A stretch of DNA of 64,000 nt. It comes from Gammaproteobacteria bacterium (GTDB lineage: Bacteria; Pseudomonadota; Gammaproteobacteria; Pseudomonadales; Pseudohongiellaceae). The notes under the pieces are model-generated. The model had not been told where the DNA came from. It saw nothing but the letters and a program-made list of their open reading frames with translations, and searched no databases. Made by a program: the position numbers and the translations under genes. Location: positions 62,001-126,000 of the forward strand of contig SHZK01000004.1 in assembly GCA_009692305.1 (NCBI GenBank), given 5' to 3'. This document shows positions 48,256 through 57,756 of this stretch, piece by piece (position 1 is the first letter of the stretch; every line of letters starts with the position of its first letter).

Positions 48256-48474
48256 TTAGGAATATTCATCCAGTGCCCAGCTGGTCACACCAAAACTGAT
48301 CCCGAATACGCCCCCTAGTACCGCGCCTTGAGCACCAAATCGCGCGGCACCCATTAACGTGCACTCATATGCTGCGCCAAAGATAGTCCCTAGCGCACTG
48401 CCCTCGCCCATGTATTCAGTCATCGCTGAACCGCCGCCGACCCGATCAACTTCTATTGCTGTAAGTTCTCTCAT
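48256..48474 (-). CDS. Microcin/class II bacteriocin-like peptide with double-glycine leader
   Basis: A 72-aa precursor. The leader MRELTAIEVDRVGGG has the hydrophobic spacing and GG cleavage site of peptides matured by C39-peptidase ABC exporters. The remaining 57 residues are Gly/Ala-rich and hydrophobic with small-xxx-small motifs (GSALGTIFGAAYE, GAVLGGVFGISFG), like pore-forming class II peptides. CAGGAGACAGACG lies before the ATG. A hairpin (48520-48557) lies 46-83 nt upstream. No C39 exporter is in the window, so export would depend on one elsewhere. Confidence 0.75.
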   Translation of the reverse strand: MRELTAIEVDRVGGGSAMTEYMGEGSALGTIFGAAYECTLMGAARFGAQGAVLGGVFGISFGVTSWALDEYS

Positions 48475-48519
48475 CGTCTGTCTCCTGTATGGTCATTGCA
48501 GATGTTGATACCAGTTGTT

Positions 48520-48557
48520 GATAGAACAAGTCCGCTGCCTATTGCGGACTAACTATC
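48520..48557. promoter_or_regulatory. Inverted repeat upstream of the microcin-like gene
   Basis: AGTCCGC and GCGGACT pair around an 8-nt loop, extended by GATAG and CTATC outside. It could be an operator or a 5' leader hairpin of the peptide mRNA; no T-run, so not a terminator. Confidence 0.5.
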
Positions 48558-48717
48558 AGCCTAGACTGCGATGTGGGAATTGGCGAATTTACGCTGAATT
48601 TTGTAGAACAGTATCGAAGTGCATGCTGTTTGCGCTAGTTTACTTTTGGTTTACAGGGCCGCGAAAGCAGCCCTTGCAGGGAAATTGCGGACCACCGGGA
48701 AGTCGTTCAGCAGAATT

Positions 48718-49947
48718 CTAACAATTCCGAATAAAATCAAAATCCAGTGGCTGTTGCAGATCAATCCTGTAGTGCGTGGATGGCATTGGATATTTCAGGC
48801 CCGTGGCACAATTGAACAGCATCACCTGTTCATCTGACTTGATGCGACCACTGCGCAATTCCTGTTTCAGCGCGGCCAGTGTTGCTGCACCTTCCGGACA
48901 CAGCAAGATGCCTTCCTTGCGTGCACATTCCTGATGCGCCTGCTGTATGTCCGCATCACTCACGGCCACTGCGAAGCCGTTACTCGCTCGCACCGCATCA
49001 AGGATCAGGAAATCACCGACTGCCGCCGGCACCCGAATCCCGGATGCTATGGTGCTGGCATTTTGCCAGGGCTCGGCATGACGCGCTCCAGCTTCGAAGG
49101 CTTTTACAATCGGTGCACAGCCACTAGCCTGCACCGCCACCATGCGCGGCCGTTTCGCACCGATCCAGCCAATCGCCTCCAACTCAGCAAATGCTTTCCA
49201 CATGCCAATCAGGCCGGTACCGCCACCGGTAGGATAGAGAATAACGTCGGGCAGCTGCCAGTTCAGCTGCTCGGCCAGCTCCAGACCCATCGTCTTCTTG
49301 CCTTCGATACGGTACGGCTCCTTCAAGGTCGATGTATCAAACCACTGCATTATTTCCTTGCCTGCCCCAACGATGCGACCACAATCATTAATGTAGCCGT
49401 TGGCCAGAAAAGTCTTCGCGCCTTGAAAGGCTATCTCTTCTATATTTACCCGCGGCGTGTCTTCCGGACAGAATACAAACGTTTCAATGTCGGCCGCTGA
49501 ACAATACGCAGCCAGTGCTGCTCCGGCATTGCCATTGGTTGGCATTGCCATACGCTTTACTCCCAATTCCTTCGCCATCGCCACTGCCAGCGCCAGACCA
49601 CGGGCCTTGAACGACCCGGTTGGTAATCTGCCCTCATCCTTAATCAGTATTTCCCCAGATCCATATGCTTGCTGTAATTTTGTTGCTGGCAGAATTGGCG
49701 TCATGACTTCACCGAGCCGCACCACGTTCGCGGAGTGACGCACTGGCAGGAATTCCCGATAACGCCAGAACTCCGGCAAGCGTTCCTTCAAATCAGATTT
49801 GGATACGGCTTTCCCCAGCGCAGCGAGGTCGTATTTGACGAGCAGCGGTTTGCCGGCTTCCGACAGACCATGTAATTGCTGTGCAGGATAGTGCTTGCCG
49901 GTATAGCTGCACTCGAGGTGGGTTACGAAATTTGGATATTCTTTCAT
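48718..49947 (-). CDS. thrC: Threonine synthase
   Basis: A 409-aa PLP enzyme converting O-phosphohomoserine to threonine. The N-terminus is typical of the long archaeal/plant-like form (VTHLECSYTGKHYPAQQLHGL, KPLLVKYDL). PLP lysine in LPTGSFKARGLALAV; PTNGNAGAALAAYC and the phosphate-binding YPTGGGTGLIGMWKAF also match. Ends with CATGLKYPMP. A TAG closes the gene at the expected length. It stands alone and not with thrA/thrB, so a related PLP lyase role cannot be fully excluded. Confidence 0.88.
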   Translation of the reverse strand: MKEYPNFVTHLECSYTGKHYPAQQLHGLSEAGKPLLVKYDLAALGKAVSKSDLKERLPEFWRYREFLPVRHSANVVRLGEVMTPILPATKLQQAYGSGEILIKDEGRLPTGSFKARGLALAVAMAKELGVKRMAMPTNGNAGAALAAYCSAADIETFVFCPEDTPRVNIEEIAFQGAKTFLANGYINDCGRIVGAGKEIMQWFDTSTLKEPYRIEGKKTMGLELAEQLNWQLPDVILYPTGGGTGLIGMWKAFAELEAIGWIGAKRPRMVAVQASGCAPIVKAFEAGARHAEPWQNASTIASGIRVPAAVGDFLILDAVRASNGFAVAVSDADIQQAHQECARKEGILLCPEGAATLAALKQELRSGRIKSDEQVMLFNCATGLKYPMPSTHYRIDLQQPLDFDFIRNC

Positions 49948-49983
49948 AAAAGTCTCAGCATCCTGGATTGTATAACTGGATAA

Positions 49984-50523
49984 TTATGGAAACATTTTGG
50001 GAAGCAGCGCATCATCGCGCAAGCCATGATAAATCGCAGCAGCAATATGCAGCACGATTGCTAGCAGCAGTAACCAGCACGACCATTGGTGCAGGTCCGA
50101 GAATAGGATATTGAGCCCATCGTTCTCGCGCGCCCACGCTGGCAGTTGTATGAGCCACCAGAATTCGGTATTCCATCCGCTGTAGGAGGAAGACAAATAG
50201 CCACTGCTGCAGCATGCAGCCACCAACGCGTAAATCAGCCATTGATCAATGTCGGCCAGTGTCTGCAGCGCACTGCGCGCTGCTGCATTTTGTTGCAAGC
50301 GGCGTACCCAGCGCAAGCAGATCATAACAAGTATAATCAGTAACAGAGTGATGCCGATATTTTTGTGCAACTGAAATGGAACTACCCGATAAGTGTGGTC
50401 ATCCGAGGGCAGGGGTAATGACAGCATCCACCAGCTGGAGACAAACAGGAACAGGATTGCTGCTGCCAGGGTCCAGTGCAAGACCATCTGCAGAATTGCA
50501 TGACTATTCGAAGGCTTCACCAT
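49984..50523 (-). CDS. Cytochrome b561 family protein
   Basis: A 179-aa four-helix membrane cytochrome. Heme-ligand histidines are seen in AILQMVLHWTLAAAIL, VPFQLHKNIGITLLL, FSDLHQWSCWLLLL and IVLHIAAAIYHGL. Such proteins pass electrons from the quinone pool or act as superoxide:quinone oxidoreductase. ATG 50523 (MVKPSNSH) is the correct start. It follows the next gene by 10 nt, so the pair is an operon. Confidence 0.9.
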   Translation of the reverse strand: MVKPSNSHAILQMVLHWTLAAAILFLFVSSWWMLSLPLPSDDHTYRVVPFQLHKNIGITLLLIILVMICLRWVRRLQQNAAARSALQTLADIDQWLIYALVAACCSSGYLSSSYSGWNTEFWWLIQLPAWARENDGLNILFSDLHQWSCWLLLLAIVLHIAAAIYHGLRDDALLPKMFP

Positions 50524-50533
50524 GGGCGCAGAT

Positions 50534-51085
50534 TCAGTTGTTCTGCTCAAGTGAGTCCCCGCGCACATAGTGCCAATTCGCCAACAACAGACAGAGATGA
50601 ATATTGAGCCACAGGAACAACGGCCACAGGTACTGTGCGCGTAATAATGGCCCGGTACTGGCGGCGCCAATCAGTCCGATCAAATCCAGCGCCAACAACA
50701 GACCAAAGCAGGCGATACCAGATTTAATCATCGGCAACCGGTTATGCACAAACGCAAAGCCCACCAGCAGTGACCCCAGCGCTGCTACCATGCCAACACC
50801 AGAGAGCAACAGTTGCACGATTCGAAACCAGTGCGGGCTCGACGCCAGTTGCATCTGCACATTACTCACCAGCAGCTGGCATTCCAAAACCGTGAGATTC
50901 TCCTCATCCAGTTCGTCTGCACGACAATCTGGAGCGATACCGAGCTCAGCGCTGGATCCCGGAGCAAGTACTACTTGCTTCAGAAATTCATTGCCGTGCC
51001 CCGCAAAGGCCAACAAGCCAAACAGCACAATGATCGCGCCGAAGCCGGCACCCGAAACTGGCGCGTGCTGCATTATCTTGGTCAC
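50534..51085 (-). CDS. Hypothetical four-helix membrane protein
   Basis: About 183 aa. Helices at about 12-28 (FGAIIVLFGLLAFAGHG), 90-110 (LLLSGVGMVAALGSLLVGFAF), 117-140 and 146-166. The first extracellular loop has two cysteines (IAPDCRADE, VLECQLLV) that could pair. Starts: TTG in the track at 51088, GTG at 51085, or ATG at 51073; I favour GTG. Upstream partner of cytochrome b561. No family recognised. Confidence 0.65.
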   Translation of the reverse strand: MTKIMQHAPVSGAGFGAIIVLFGLLAFAGHGNEFLKQVVLAPGSSAELGIAPDCRADELDEENLTVLECQLLVSNVQMQLASSPHWFRIVQLLLSGVGMVAALGSLLVGFAFVHNRLPMIKSGIACFGLLLALDLIGLIGAASTGPLLRAQYLWPLFLWLNIHLCLLLANWHYVRGDSLEQNN

Positions 51086-51365
51086 CAATCAGCCTGGATC
51101 GACACTTATGGGTGTTGATACTGTTATAAAAAGTACCGCTGCAGATGCAGCGGGAATAGAACCAGAAGCGATAGCTGGCATGAGGTGCCGTCTCACTTGA
51201 AACACAGTTTTCTTGGGTCAGCTTGCCATACCTGCCGCATCTTACCGTCATCTTTTTACGATTATAAGAGCTGGACTATTTCTGGAGGCTGCGGCGCATA
51301 GGAGCAATTGGCAATTCGGGTATACTGCCAGCAGCCATCGAACTGATTTGTACCTTGAGGTAACC

Positions 51366-53459
51366 ATGTCCACTTACTTTAAGCCCGCCTGCGTGCTTGT
51401 CTCTCTTTGCCTGATTGGCTGTGACTCCGGTGAAAATTCACCTGCTGTCACTGCACCAGAGCCTGCTGCAACTATCGCCATTATTGCAGCTGCGCCCGAG
51501 CTCGGCGCATTCGGGATCGACTTGGACAATCAGGATACTGCGGTCAAACCCGGCGACGATTTCTTTCGTTATGCCAATGGTAAGTGGCTGGATACCTATG
51601 AGCTGCCAGCAGACCGCAACCGGCATGGTAATTTTGACGTGCTCACCGACCGTGCTGATGCCAGAGTGCGAACCGTGGTTGATGACCTCACCAACATGGA
51701 ACCACCCCAGGGTTCGATTGAGCAGAAGATCAGCGACTACTATCTAAGTTACATGAATACCGAAGCGCTCAATGCTCTCGGTATTAGCCCGCTTCGACCC
51801 GGGCTGGCGCAACTGGCAGAGATTGATTCCATGGCACAACTGGTCGCTGCGTTTGGCCGCTCGCGCCTGAACGGCACCGCCAGCCCATTCAGTTTTGGCA
51901 TTGGTCCAGACCGCAGCAATCCCGATGTGCACCAATTGAGTCTGTCGATCGGCGGTATCGGTCTGCCCGACAGGGACTACTACCTGCTGGATACTGACCG
52001 CTTCGAGAAGATACGCCAAGAGTACACGAGTCATATCACGAGAATGCTGAACTTCGCCAACATTGCCGATGCTGCCACGAAAGCAGCAGCGATCCTGCAA
52101 CTGGAGACGCAAATTGCCGAGCGCATGTGGCCGCGGGCAGACCGGCGCAATCGCGATCTGACTTACAATCCGATGAGCTATGAACAGTTTGTAGCCGCCT
52201 ATCCAGGATTCGACTGGGGCGTTTATTTCAATGCTGCTGGTATCCCACAATTGGATGCATTGAATATTTCTTTTCCCAGTGCCATGTCACCCGTAATCGA
52301 GTTGATCGCTGCGGTGCCGCTGGACGATTGGAAGAGCTATATGACCTACCACTACATTTCCAGTAATGCGAGCGTGCTTGCAGAAGAGATCGACAACGAG
52401 AATTATTATTTTTACTCCACCGTGTTGAATGGCGTGCCTGAACAACGTCCGCGCTGGGAACGGGGTATCGCGCGCGTTGGCGCATCAAATGGTGTCGGCG
52501 AGGCCATAGGACAGGTGTATGTAGAAAGACATTTTCCTGCAGCAGCCAAAGAGCAAATGCTGGTGTTGGTAGAAAATCTTCGGTCTGCCCTTGCGCAAAG
52601 CATCGCGGAAATAGACTGGATGGGTGCAGATACAAAAATAGAAGCGAATCTCAAACTGAACGCGTTCCGGCCCAAAATCGCCTACCCGGATGAATGGAAG
52701 GATTTTACAGCGCTCGACCTGACGCGTGATGACCTGTTCGCGAATACGCAGAGTGTGCGCGAATTCAATTACGCGGACGAACTGGCCGATCTCGGCCGAC
52801 CTACGAACCGGGAAGAATGGGGCATGACTCCGCAAACAGTGAATGCTTATTACAATGCGTCTTTCAATGAGATCGTGTTTCCGGCAGGCATTCTGCAACC
52901 ACCATTTTTCGATCCGGCGGCTGATCTGGCAGTGAATTATGGTGGTATTGCTGCCGTTATTGGACACGAAATGGGTCATGGATTTGATGACCAGGGTTCG
53001 AAAGTAGATTCATTGGGTGTCCAGCGTAACTGGTGGACCGATGCCGACCGCGCCAACTTTGACCGGCTGACGACGGCGTTGGCCGCGCAATATTCCCAAT
53101 TCGAACCAGTACCGGGAAATTTTGTCGACGGCAATTTTACGCTGGGTGAAAACATTGGTGACGTTGGTGGCTTGTCGCTGGCGTATCGCGCCTACAAGAT
53201 GGCGCTGGGTGGCGAAGAAGCCCCGATATTGGCCGGCCTTACCGGTGACCAACGCTTCTTCCTGTCCTGGGCGCAAGTGTGGCAATCGAAATCCCGGGAA
53301 GAATCTACCGTGCAGAGACTGACATCTGATCCTCATTCTCCGCCGGAATTTCGTGTTAACGGTGTAGTACGGAATTTCGATGAATGGTACGAAGCCTTTG
53401 ATGTACAACCCGGAGACGCGTTGTACCTGCCTCCCGAAGCAAGAATCAGAATCTGGTGA
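51366..53459 (+). CDS. M13 family (neprilysin-like) zinc metallopeptidase, lipoprotein
   Basis: A 697-aa peptidase. Start ATG 51366 (MSTYFKPACVLVSLCLIGC) gives a lipobox at Cys19; the track's longer ORF is unlikely. Catalytic motifs are complete: HEMGH in VIGHEMGHGFDDQGS, the third zinc ligand in LGENIGDVGG, and NAYYNASFNEIVFPAGILQPPFF just before. Typical PepO-like length. The stop overlaps the D-aminoacylase ORF by 4 nt (ATGA), so the two are coupled. Predicted to cut periplasmic or extracellular peptides. Confidence 0.95.
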   Translation: MSTYFKPACVLVSLCLIGCDSGENSPAVTAPEPAATIAIIAAAPELGAFGIDLDNQDTAVKPGDDFFRYANGKWLDTYELPADRNRHGNFDVLTDRADARVRTVVDDLTNMEPPQGSIEQKISDYYLSYMNTEALNALGISPLRPGLAQLAEIDSMAQLVAAFGRSRLNGTASPFSFGIGPDRSNPDVHQLSLSIGGIGLPDRDYYLLDTDRFEKIRQEYTSHITRMLNFANIADAATKAAAILQLETQIAERMWPRADRRNRDLTYNPMSYEQFVAAYPGFDWGVYFNAAGIPQLDALNISFPSAMSPVIELIAAVPLDDWKSYMTYHYISSNASVLAEEIDNENYYFYSTVLNGVPEQRPRWERGIARVGASNGVGEAIGQVYVERHFPAAAKEQMLVLVENLRSALAQSIAEIDWMGADTKIEANLKLNAFRPKIAYPDEWKDFTALDLTRDDLFANTQSVREFNYADELADLGRPTNREEWGMTPQTVNAYYNASFNEIVFPAGILQPPFFDPAADLAVNYGGIAAVIGHEMGHGFDDQGSKVDSLGVQRNWWTDADRANFDRLTTALAAQYSQFEPVPGNFVDGNFTLGENIGDVGGLSLAYRAYKMALGGEEAPILAGLTGDQRFFLSWAQVWQSKSREESTVQRLTSDPHSPPEFRVNGVVRNFDEWYEAFDVQPGDALYLPPEARIRIW

Positions 53460-55081
53460 TAACTGCCATGTCCATACCAAACCTCACAAAAGTTCTATTA
53501 CTGGGTTTCCTGTGCACGCTGCCTCTGACACAGGCTCAGGTTGCCACTCCAGATCAATTCGATCTGATCATCCGCAATGGTAAGATTGTCGATGGCTCGG
53601 GTAATCCGTGGTACGAAGCCGATGTGGGCATCGTCGATGATCGTATCGTGCAAATCGGTAATCTCGCGAATGCACAGGCTGACGCAAGCATCGATGCCAC
53701 TGGTTTGATTGTCGCTCCGGGATTTATCGATCCCCACACGCACGCGCTGCGTGGCATCTTCGATGTGCCTACCGCCGAGAGTTCGCTGCTGCAAGGCGTC
53801 ACGACGTTAACCGAAGGCAACGATGGCAGCTCACCGTGGCCGATCGATGCGCACTACCGTGAGATCGAGGCCTTGGGTATCAGTCCGAACTGGAGTGTGT
53901 TCGTCGGTCAGGGCACGATTCGCGAACAGGTGATCGGCACTGAAGACAGGGACGCAACTGCCGCGGAGTTGCAGCGCATGCGCACCATGGTTGCTGAAGC
54001 CATGCAGCAAGGTGCGCTGGGAATATCCACTGGTTTGTTTTACGTGCCGGGCAGTTTTACCCCTACCGAAGAAGTCGTGGAGCTGTCTCGTATCGCGGCG
54101 CAATACAATGGCATTTATATCTCGCACATGCGTGAGGAAGCGGCGCAGTTACTCGACTCCGTCGCTGAGACCATCCGCATCGGTGAGCAGGCAAAAATCC
54201 CCGTACAGATTACCCATCATAAAGTCATCGGTGCCGGTAACTGGGGAACTTCAGTGGCTAGTTTAAGGTTAGTCGACGAGGCACGGTCCCGCGGTGTAGA
54301 TGTAACGATTGACCAATATCCATATACTGCCTCGCAAACCAGTATCACCGCATTGGTTCCGCAATGGGCGCAGGAAGGCGGTAACGCACAATTGCTTGCG
54401 CGTATCGACAGCCAGGAGACGCGCCCCGCTCTGAAAGCTGCGGTCGTTGAAAGAATTCTGTTCGATCGCGGCGGCGGCGATCCGAAAAATGTTTTCATAT
54501 CACGCAGCACATGGAATCGAAATTTGGAGGGCAAGAACCTGGCGGAGTTGGCTATCGAGAATGGTCTGGAGCCGAGCGCTGAAAACGCCGCGGAAGTGGT
54601 GTTCGACATAATCAAGGGCGGCGGTGCCACGGCGGTGTATCACGCCATCGACAGTGCGGACATCGATCGCATCATGCGGCATCCAACTACCGCGATAGGC
54701 TCCGATGGTCCAGTGGGTGTATTCGGGGAAGGTGCGCCGCATCCACGCCAATATGGCACGTTCGCAAGAGTGCTCGGTCACTATGTGCGCGAGCGTGGCG
54801 TGCTGACTTTGGAAGAGGCGGTACGCAAGATGAGCAGCCAGACTGCGCAGCGCTTAAGCATTCGTGATCGTGGTCTGCTCGTGCAAGGCTATTACGCAGA
54901 CATTGCCATCTTCGATGCGCAGGCAATCAGCGACATGTCCACTTTTGAGAATCCGCACCAGTACGCCGTGGGCATGAAATATGTGCTGGTCAATGGTGAA
55001 CTGGTAGTCGCTGCCGGACAGCACACCGGTCGCAGACCTGGCAGGATTCTCCACGGGCCAGGCTATAGCGGTAGCCGCTAG
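53456..55081 (+). CDS. N-acyl-D-amino-acid deacylase family amidohydrolase
   Basis: About 541 aa, exported (signal core KVLLLGFLCTLPLTQAQ). Amidohydrolase metal motifs: APGFIDPHTHALRG, ISHMREEA, VQITHHKVIG, and AIGSDGPVGVFG. Members remove acyl groups from D-amino acids or D-peptides. Two starts are possible: 53456 overlapping the M13 stop, and 53468 (MSIPNLTK). Coupling to the peptidase suggests joint breakdown of peptides, perhaps from cell-wall material. Confidence 0.92.
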   Translation: MITAMSIPNLTKVLLLGFLCTLPLTQAQVATPDQFDLIIRNGKIVDGSGNPWYEADVGIVDDRIVQIGNLANAQADASIDATGLIVAPGFIDPHTHALRGIFDVPTAESSLLQGVTTLTEGNDGSSPWPIDAHYREIEALGISPNWSVFVGQGTIREQVIGTEDRDATAAELQRMRTMVAEAMQQGALGISTGLFYVPGSFTPTEEVVELSRIAAQYNGIYISHMREEAAQLLDSVAETIRIGEQAKIPVQITHHKVIGAGNWGTSVASLRLVDEARSRGVDVTIDQYPYTASQTSITALVPQWAQEGGNAQLLARIDSQETRPALKAAVVERILFDRGGGDPKNVFISRSTWNRNLEGKNLAELAIENGLEPSAENAAEVVFDIIKGGGATAVYHAIDSADIDRIMRHPTTAIGSDGPVGVFGEGAPHPRQYGTFARVLGHYVRERGVLTLEEAVRKMSSQTAQRLSIRDRGLLVQGYYADIAIFDAQAISDMSTFENPHQYAVGMKYVLVNGELVVAAGQHTGRRPGRILHGPGYSGSR

Positions 55082-55277
55082 AATTTCGCAAGGTCACCCT
55101 GCTCTGGCAGCCAACACTGCTGCCAGCGCTCACTTTTCACCGCCCTTGATTGCTGCCTCTTGCCAGCCTCGGAGCAGGCCCGAGCAAGCATTGGCGAATT
55201 TCACTACAATTTGCGAAAAGTGCCCACCCCGCAGCTCTCTTCATAACGTATCTTATTGTTTTATAATAATTTAATTA

Positions 55278-55294
55278 TTGGCACGCTATTCGCA
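55278..55294 (+). promoter_or_regulatory. Candidate sigma-54 promoter
   Basis: TTGGCACGCTATTCGCA has the -24 GG and -12 GC separated by exactly 10 nt and the TGGCAC core. It lies 60 nt before the ATG of the 90-aa membrane protein. No enhancer-binding site is recognised. Confidence 0.4.
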
Positions 55295-55354
55295 ATATCC
55301 CTCCTAAAGTAGCCAATGCATTGACCTTGGCGCGCACTGAGTGAGGAGTGAATT

Positions 55355-55627
55355 ATGCGAATATTGTCCAATCTGCTGGTAATCGGTCTGGTTTGTCTTG
55401 GCCTGTTGGCACTGCTGCCACTTATTTCCATCAGCATCGCCGTGGTGTGCGCGGTCTTCGTATTCGCGCTCTGGTTGCTGCCGATCTGGATTATCGCCAC
55501 CTCGGATGTTACTACCGGTTTTGAAAAGATCGCCTGGTTGCTGGCCATGTTCTGTCTGTCCTGGTTCGCCTGGGTATTCTATTTCTTCCTGGCTCCGCTG
55601 AAATCAAAGCAACAGTATTACTATTGA
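55355..55627 (+). CDS. Small three-helix membrane protein
   Basis: A 90-aa, highly hydrophobic protein (helices about 7-27, 30-48 and 60-80; RILSNLLVIGLVCLGLLALL at the start) ending KSKQQYYY. GAGTGAGGAGTGAATT gives a good SD. No family recognised. A sigma-54-like promoter lies upstream. Confidence 0.6.
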   Translation: MRILSNLLVIGLVCLGLLALLPLISISIAVVCAVFVFALWLLPIWIIATSDVTTGFEKIAWLLAMFCLSWFAWVFYFFLAPLKSKQQYYY

Positions 55628-55744
55628 TTGCCGTGACCAGTAATTCCGCAAACCAGCACGCTGGCCAAGCCATGGTCTGATTCTCGATATACGGTGTTAT
55701 GCTTGGAGAGTTATGCTTGGACGCTCGCAGAACAGGACGTCGTG

Positions 55745-56509
55745 ATGCCGATTATTGAGCTGAACAATCTCACCAAGAAATATCCACTCCCAGGCAACAA
55801 GTCTGAATCATTCCTTGCCGTTGCTGGCATCTCGCTGCGTATCGAGGCTGGCGAGATCTATGGCATTCTCGGCCCGAATGGTGCCGGCAAGACCACCACT
55901 CTGGAAATGCTGGAAGGATTGAATGACATAGACGGCGGTACCGCGACCATTGATGGTATCGACGTGCAAACCAATCCCTACAAGATAAAAGAACTTATTG
56001 GCGTGCAGCTGCAAGCCAATGAGTATTTCGATAATTTATCGCTGGTGGAATTGCTCAGCCTGTTTGGAGCGCTGTACGGTCGCAGCATTGATCCAGACGA
56101 ATTGCTTGGAAAGGTAAACCTGCGGGAAAAGGCCAAAGCGAAACCTGGTAATCTTTCCGGTGGCCAGAAGCAACGCTTCTCGATTGCCTGTGCTCTGGTC
56201 AACTCACCCAAAGTATTATTCCTGGATGAGCCAACTACGGGTCTCGATCCGCAAGCCAAGCGCAACCTGTGGGACCTGGTACTGCAATTGAATAGATCCG
56301 GCATGACAATTGTGCTGACTACTCACAACATGGAAGAAGCAGAGTCTCTATGCCATCGTATCGCCATCATGGACCACGGCAAAATTGTTGCCGAGGGCAC
56401 GCCACAGAATCTCATCATGCAACACGCTCCGGAACCACCCCAGGCTCCACTGCACGGCAATATTGAAGACGTGTTTCTGGCCTTAACTGGCCATGAGTTG
56501 AGAGAATAA
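55745..56509 (+). CDS. ABC transporter ATP-binding protein (drug/daunorubicin-export type)
   Basis: A 254-aa ATPase. Walker A GPNGAGKTT, signature LSGGQKQRFS, Walker B VLFLDEPTTGLDPQAKR, switch LTTHNMEEAE. ATG 55745 (MPIIELNNLTKKY) is preferred to the track's 55694. Followed after 1 nt by the permease gene. It forms the second ABC-2 exporter of the window, distinct from that at 7189. Confidence 0.93.
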   Translation: MPIIELNNLTKKYPLPGNKSESFLAVAGISLRIEAGEIYGILGPNGAGKTTTLEMLEGLNDIDGGTATIDGIDVQTNPYKIKELIGVQLQANEYFDNLSLVELLSLFGALYGRSIDPDELLGKVNLREKAKAKPGNLSGGQKQRFSIACALVNSPKVLFLDEPTTGLDPQAKRNLWDLVLQLNRSGMTIVLTTHNMEEAESLCHRIAIMDHGKIVAEGTPQNLIMQHAPEPPQAPLHGNIEDVFLALTGHELRE

Positions 56510-56510
56510 T

Positions 56511-57602
56511 ATGCTCACCAAATTACAACTGCATTTAACCAGAGTATTTCTGCTGATTTTCCTGCGCGATCGTCAATCCATATTCTTCAGTTTGTTCTTT
56601 CCGGTCATATTCATGACAGTGTTTGGCTTCATCAACAATGGTGAACAGGATGCAGTCAAGATTGGAATTGTGAATAAATCGAACAGTTCTGCTGCAACCA
56701 ATTTTATTGAACTGTTGCACGGCAATCCGTTGTTTGCAGTTACCGAGGGAACTGAGGCCGTGCTGCGCTCCGCGTTGATTACAGGCGACCAGACACTGGT
56801 GCTGGTGCTACCTGTCTCCTTTGATGAGTCGAGCGAAGGCACCGAGCTGCGACTGCTGGTTGATGCTGCGCAAGTACAACAGCTTGGCTTGATCATACCG
56901 GTGCTTGAACAAACCCTGATTAGCATTGAGCGGGAGTTTCGTAACATTGCGCCTATGTTTTCGCTTGCTATTGAAGACGTGCAAGCGCGCTCGCAACGCT
57001 ACATTGATTTTCTGTTGCCCGGTCTGATGGCTTTCACGCTGATGCAACTCAGCATCGCTGGCAGCGGCTTCAATATCGTCGAATATCGACGCAAGGGCAT
57101 ACTTAAACGCTTGTTTGTTACGCCGATCAAACCGAAGGATTTCATCACGGCTATAGTACTGGCGCGCATGTTGATCATACTGATTCAGTTGACCGTATTG
57201 ATCGCGTTTGCCGTATTCCTGCTGGATGTCACCATTGTGGGAAGTTTCGCTTCCTTCTACCTTCTGGTAATGCTCGGAACATTTATTTTCCTCTGTCTGG
57301 GATTCTGTCTCGGCAGCATTGCCAAAACCCAGCAAGCGGTAATGGCCGTTGGCAACATAGTAATATTCCCGCAAATATTTCTTTCCGGAATTTTTTATCC
57401 AATCGAGTCCATGCCGGCATTGATGCAACCAATCGCCAAGATCCTGCCATTGAGCTTCGTCTCTACCGGCATGCGCGAGATTGCCAACAACGGAGCGTCA
57501 CTGCTGGAAATCACTCCGAGCCTGATTGGAATAGCTGTGTGGTTCGTCATCGCCTTCGTGCTGGCGACACGACTGTTTGTCTGGAAGGAAGTGGCACATT
57601 AG
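56511..57602 (+). CDS. ABC-2 type permease
   Basis: A 363-aa permease with one N-terminal helix (SIFFSLFFPVIFMTVFGF), an external domain to about residue 160, then five helices, including FLLPGLMAFTLMQLS, typical of the ABC2_membrane family, and a closing IGIAVWFVIAFVLATRLFVWKEV. Intact. The stop is TAG followed by TAA, both in frame. Substrate unknown. Confidence 0.92.
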   Translation: MLTKLQLHLTRVFLLIFLRDRQSIFFSLFFPVIFMTVFGFINNGEQDAVKIGIVNKSNSSAATNFIELLHGNPLFAVTEGTEAVLRSALITGDQTLVLVLPVSFDESSEGTELRLLVDAAQVQQLGLIIPVLEQTLISIEREFRNIAPMFSLAIEDVQARSQRYIDFLLPGLMAFTLMQLSIAGSGFNIVEYRRKGILKRLFVTPIKPKDFITAIVLARMLIILIQLTVLIAFAVFLLDVTIVGSFASFYLLVMLGTFIFLCLGFCLGSIAKTQQAVMAVGNIVIFPQIFLSGIFYPIESMPALMQPIAKILPLSFVSTGMREIANNGASLLEITPSLIGIAVWFVIAFVLATRLFVWKEVAH

Positions 57603-57756
57603 TAATGCTTGCAGTCGGATAACCGTGACAAAATGGAAGCTGATGTACTATAGTGCGACACGATTATCTGGTGGTAACACCGGTAATCGGCCATCACTCC
57701 CAAAATCACCTTAATTAATTTGAAGTCTGACCCTTCAGGGTCATCTGGAGATAGCA

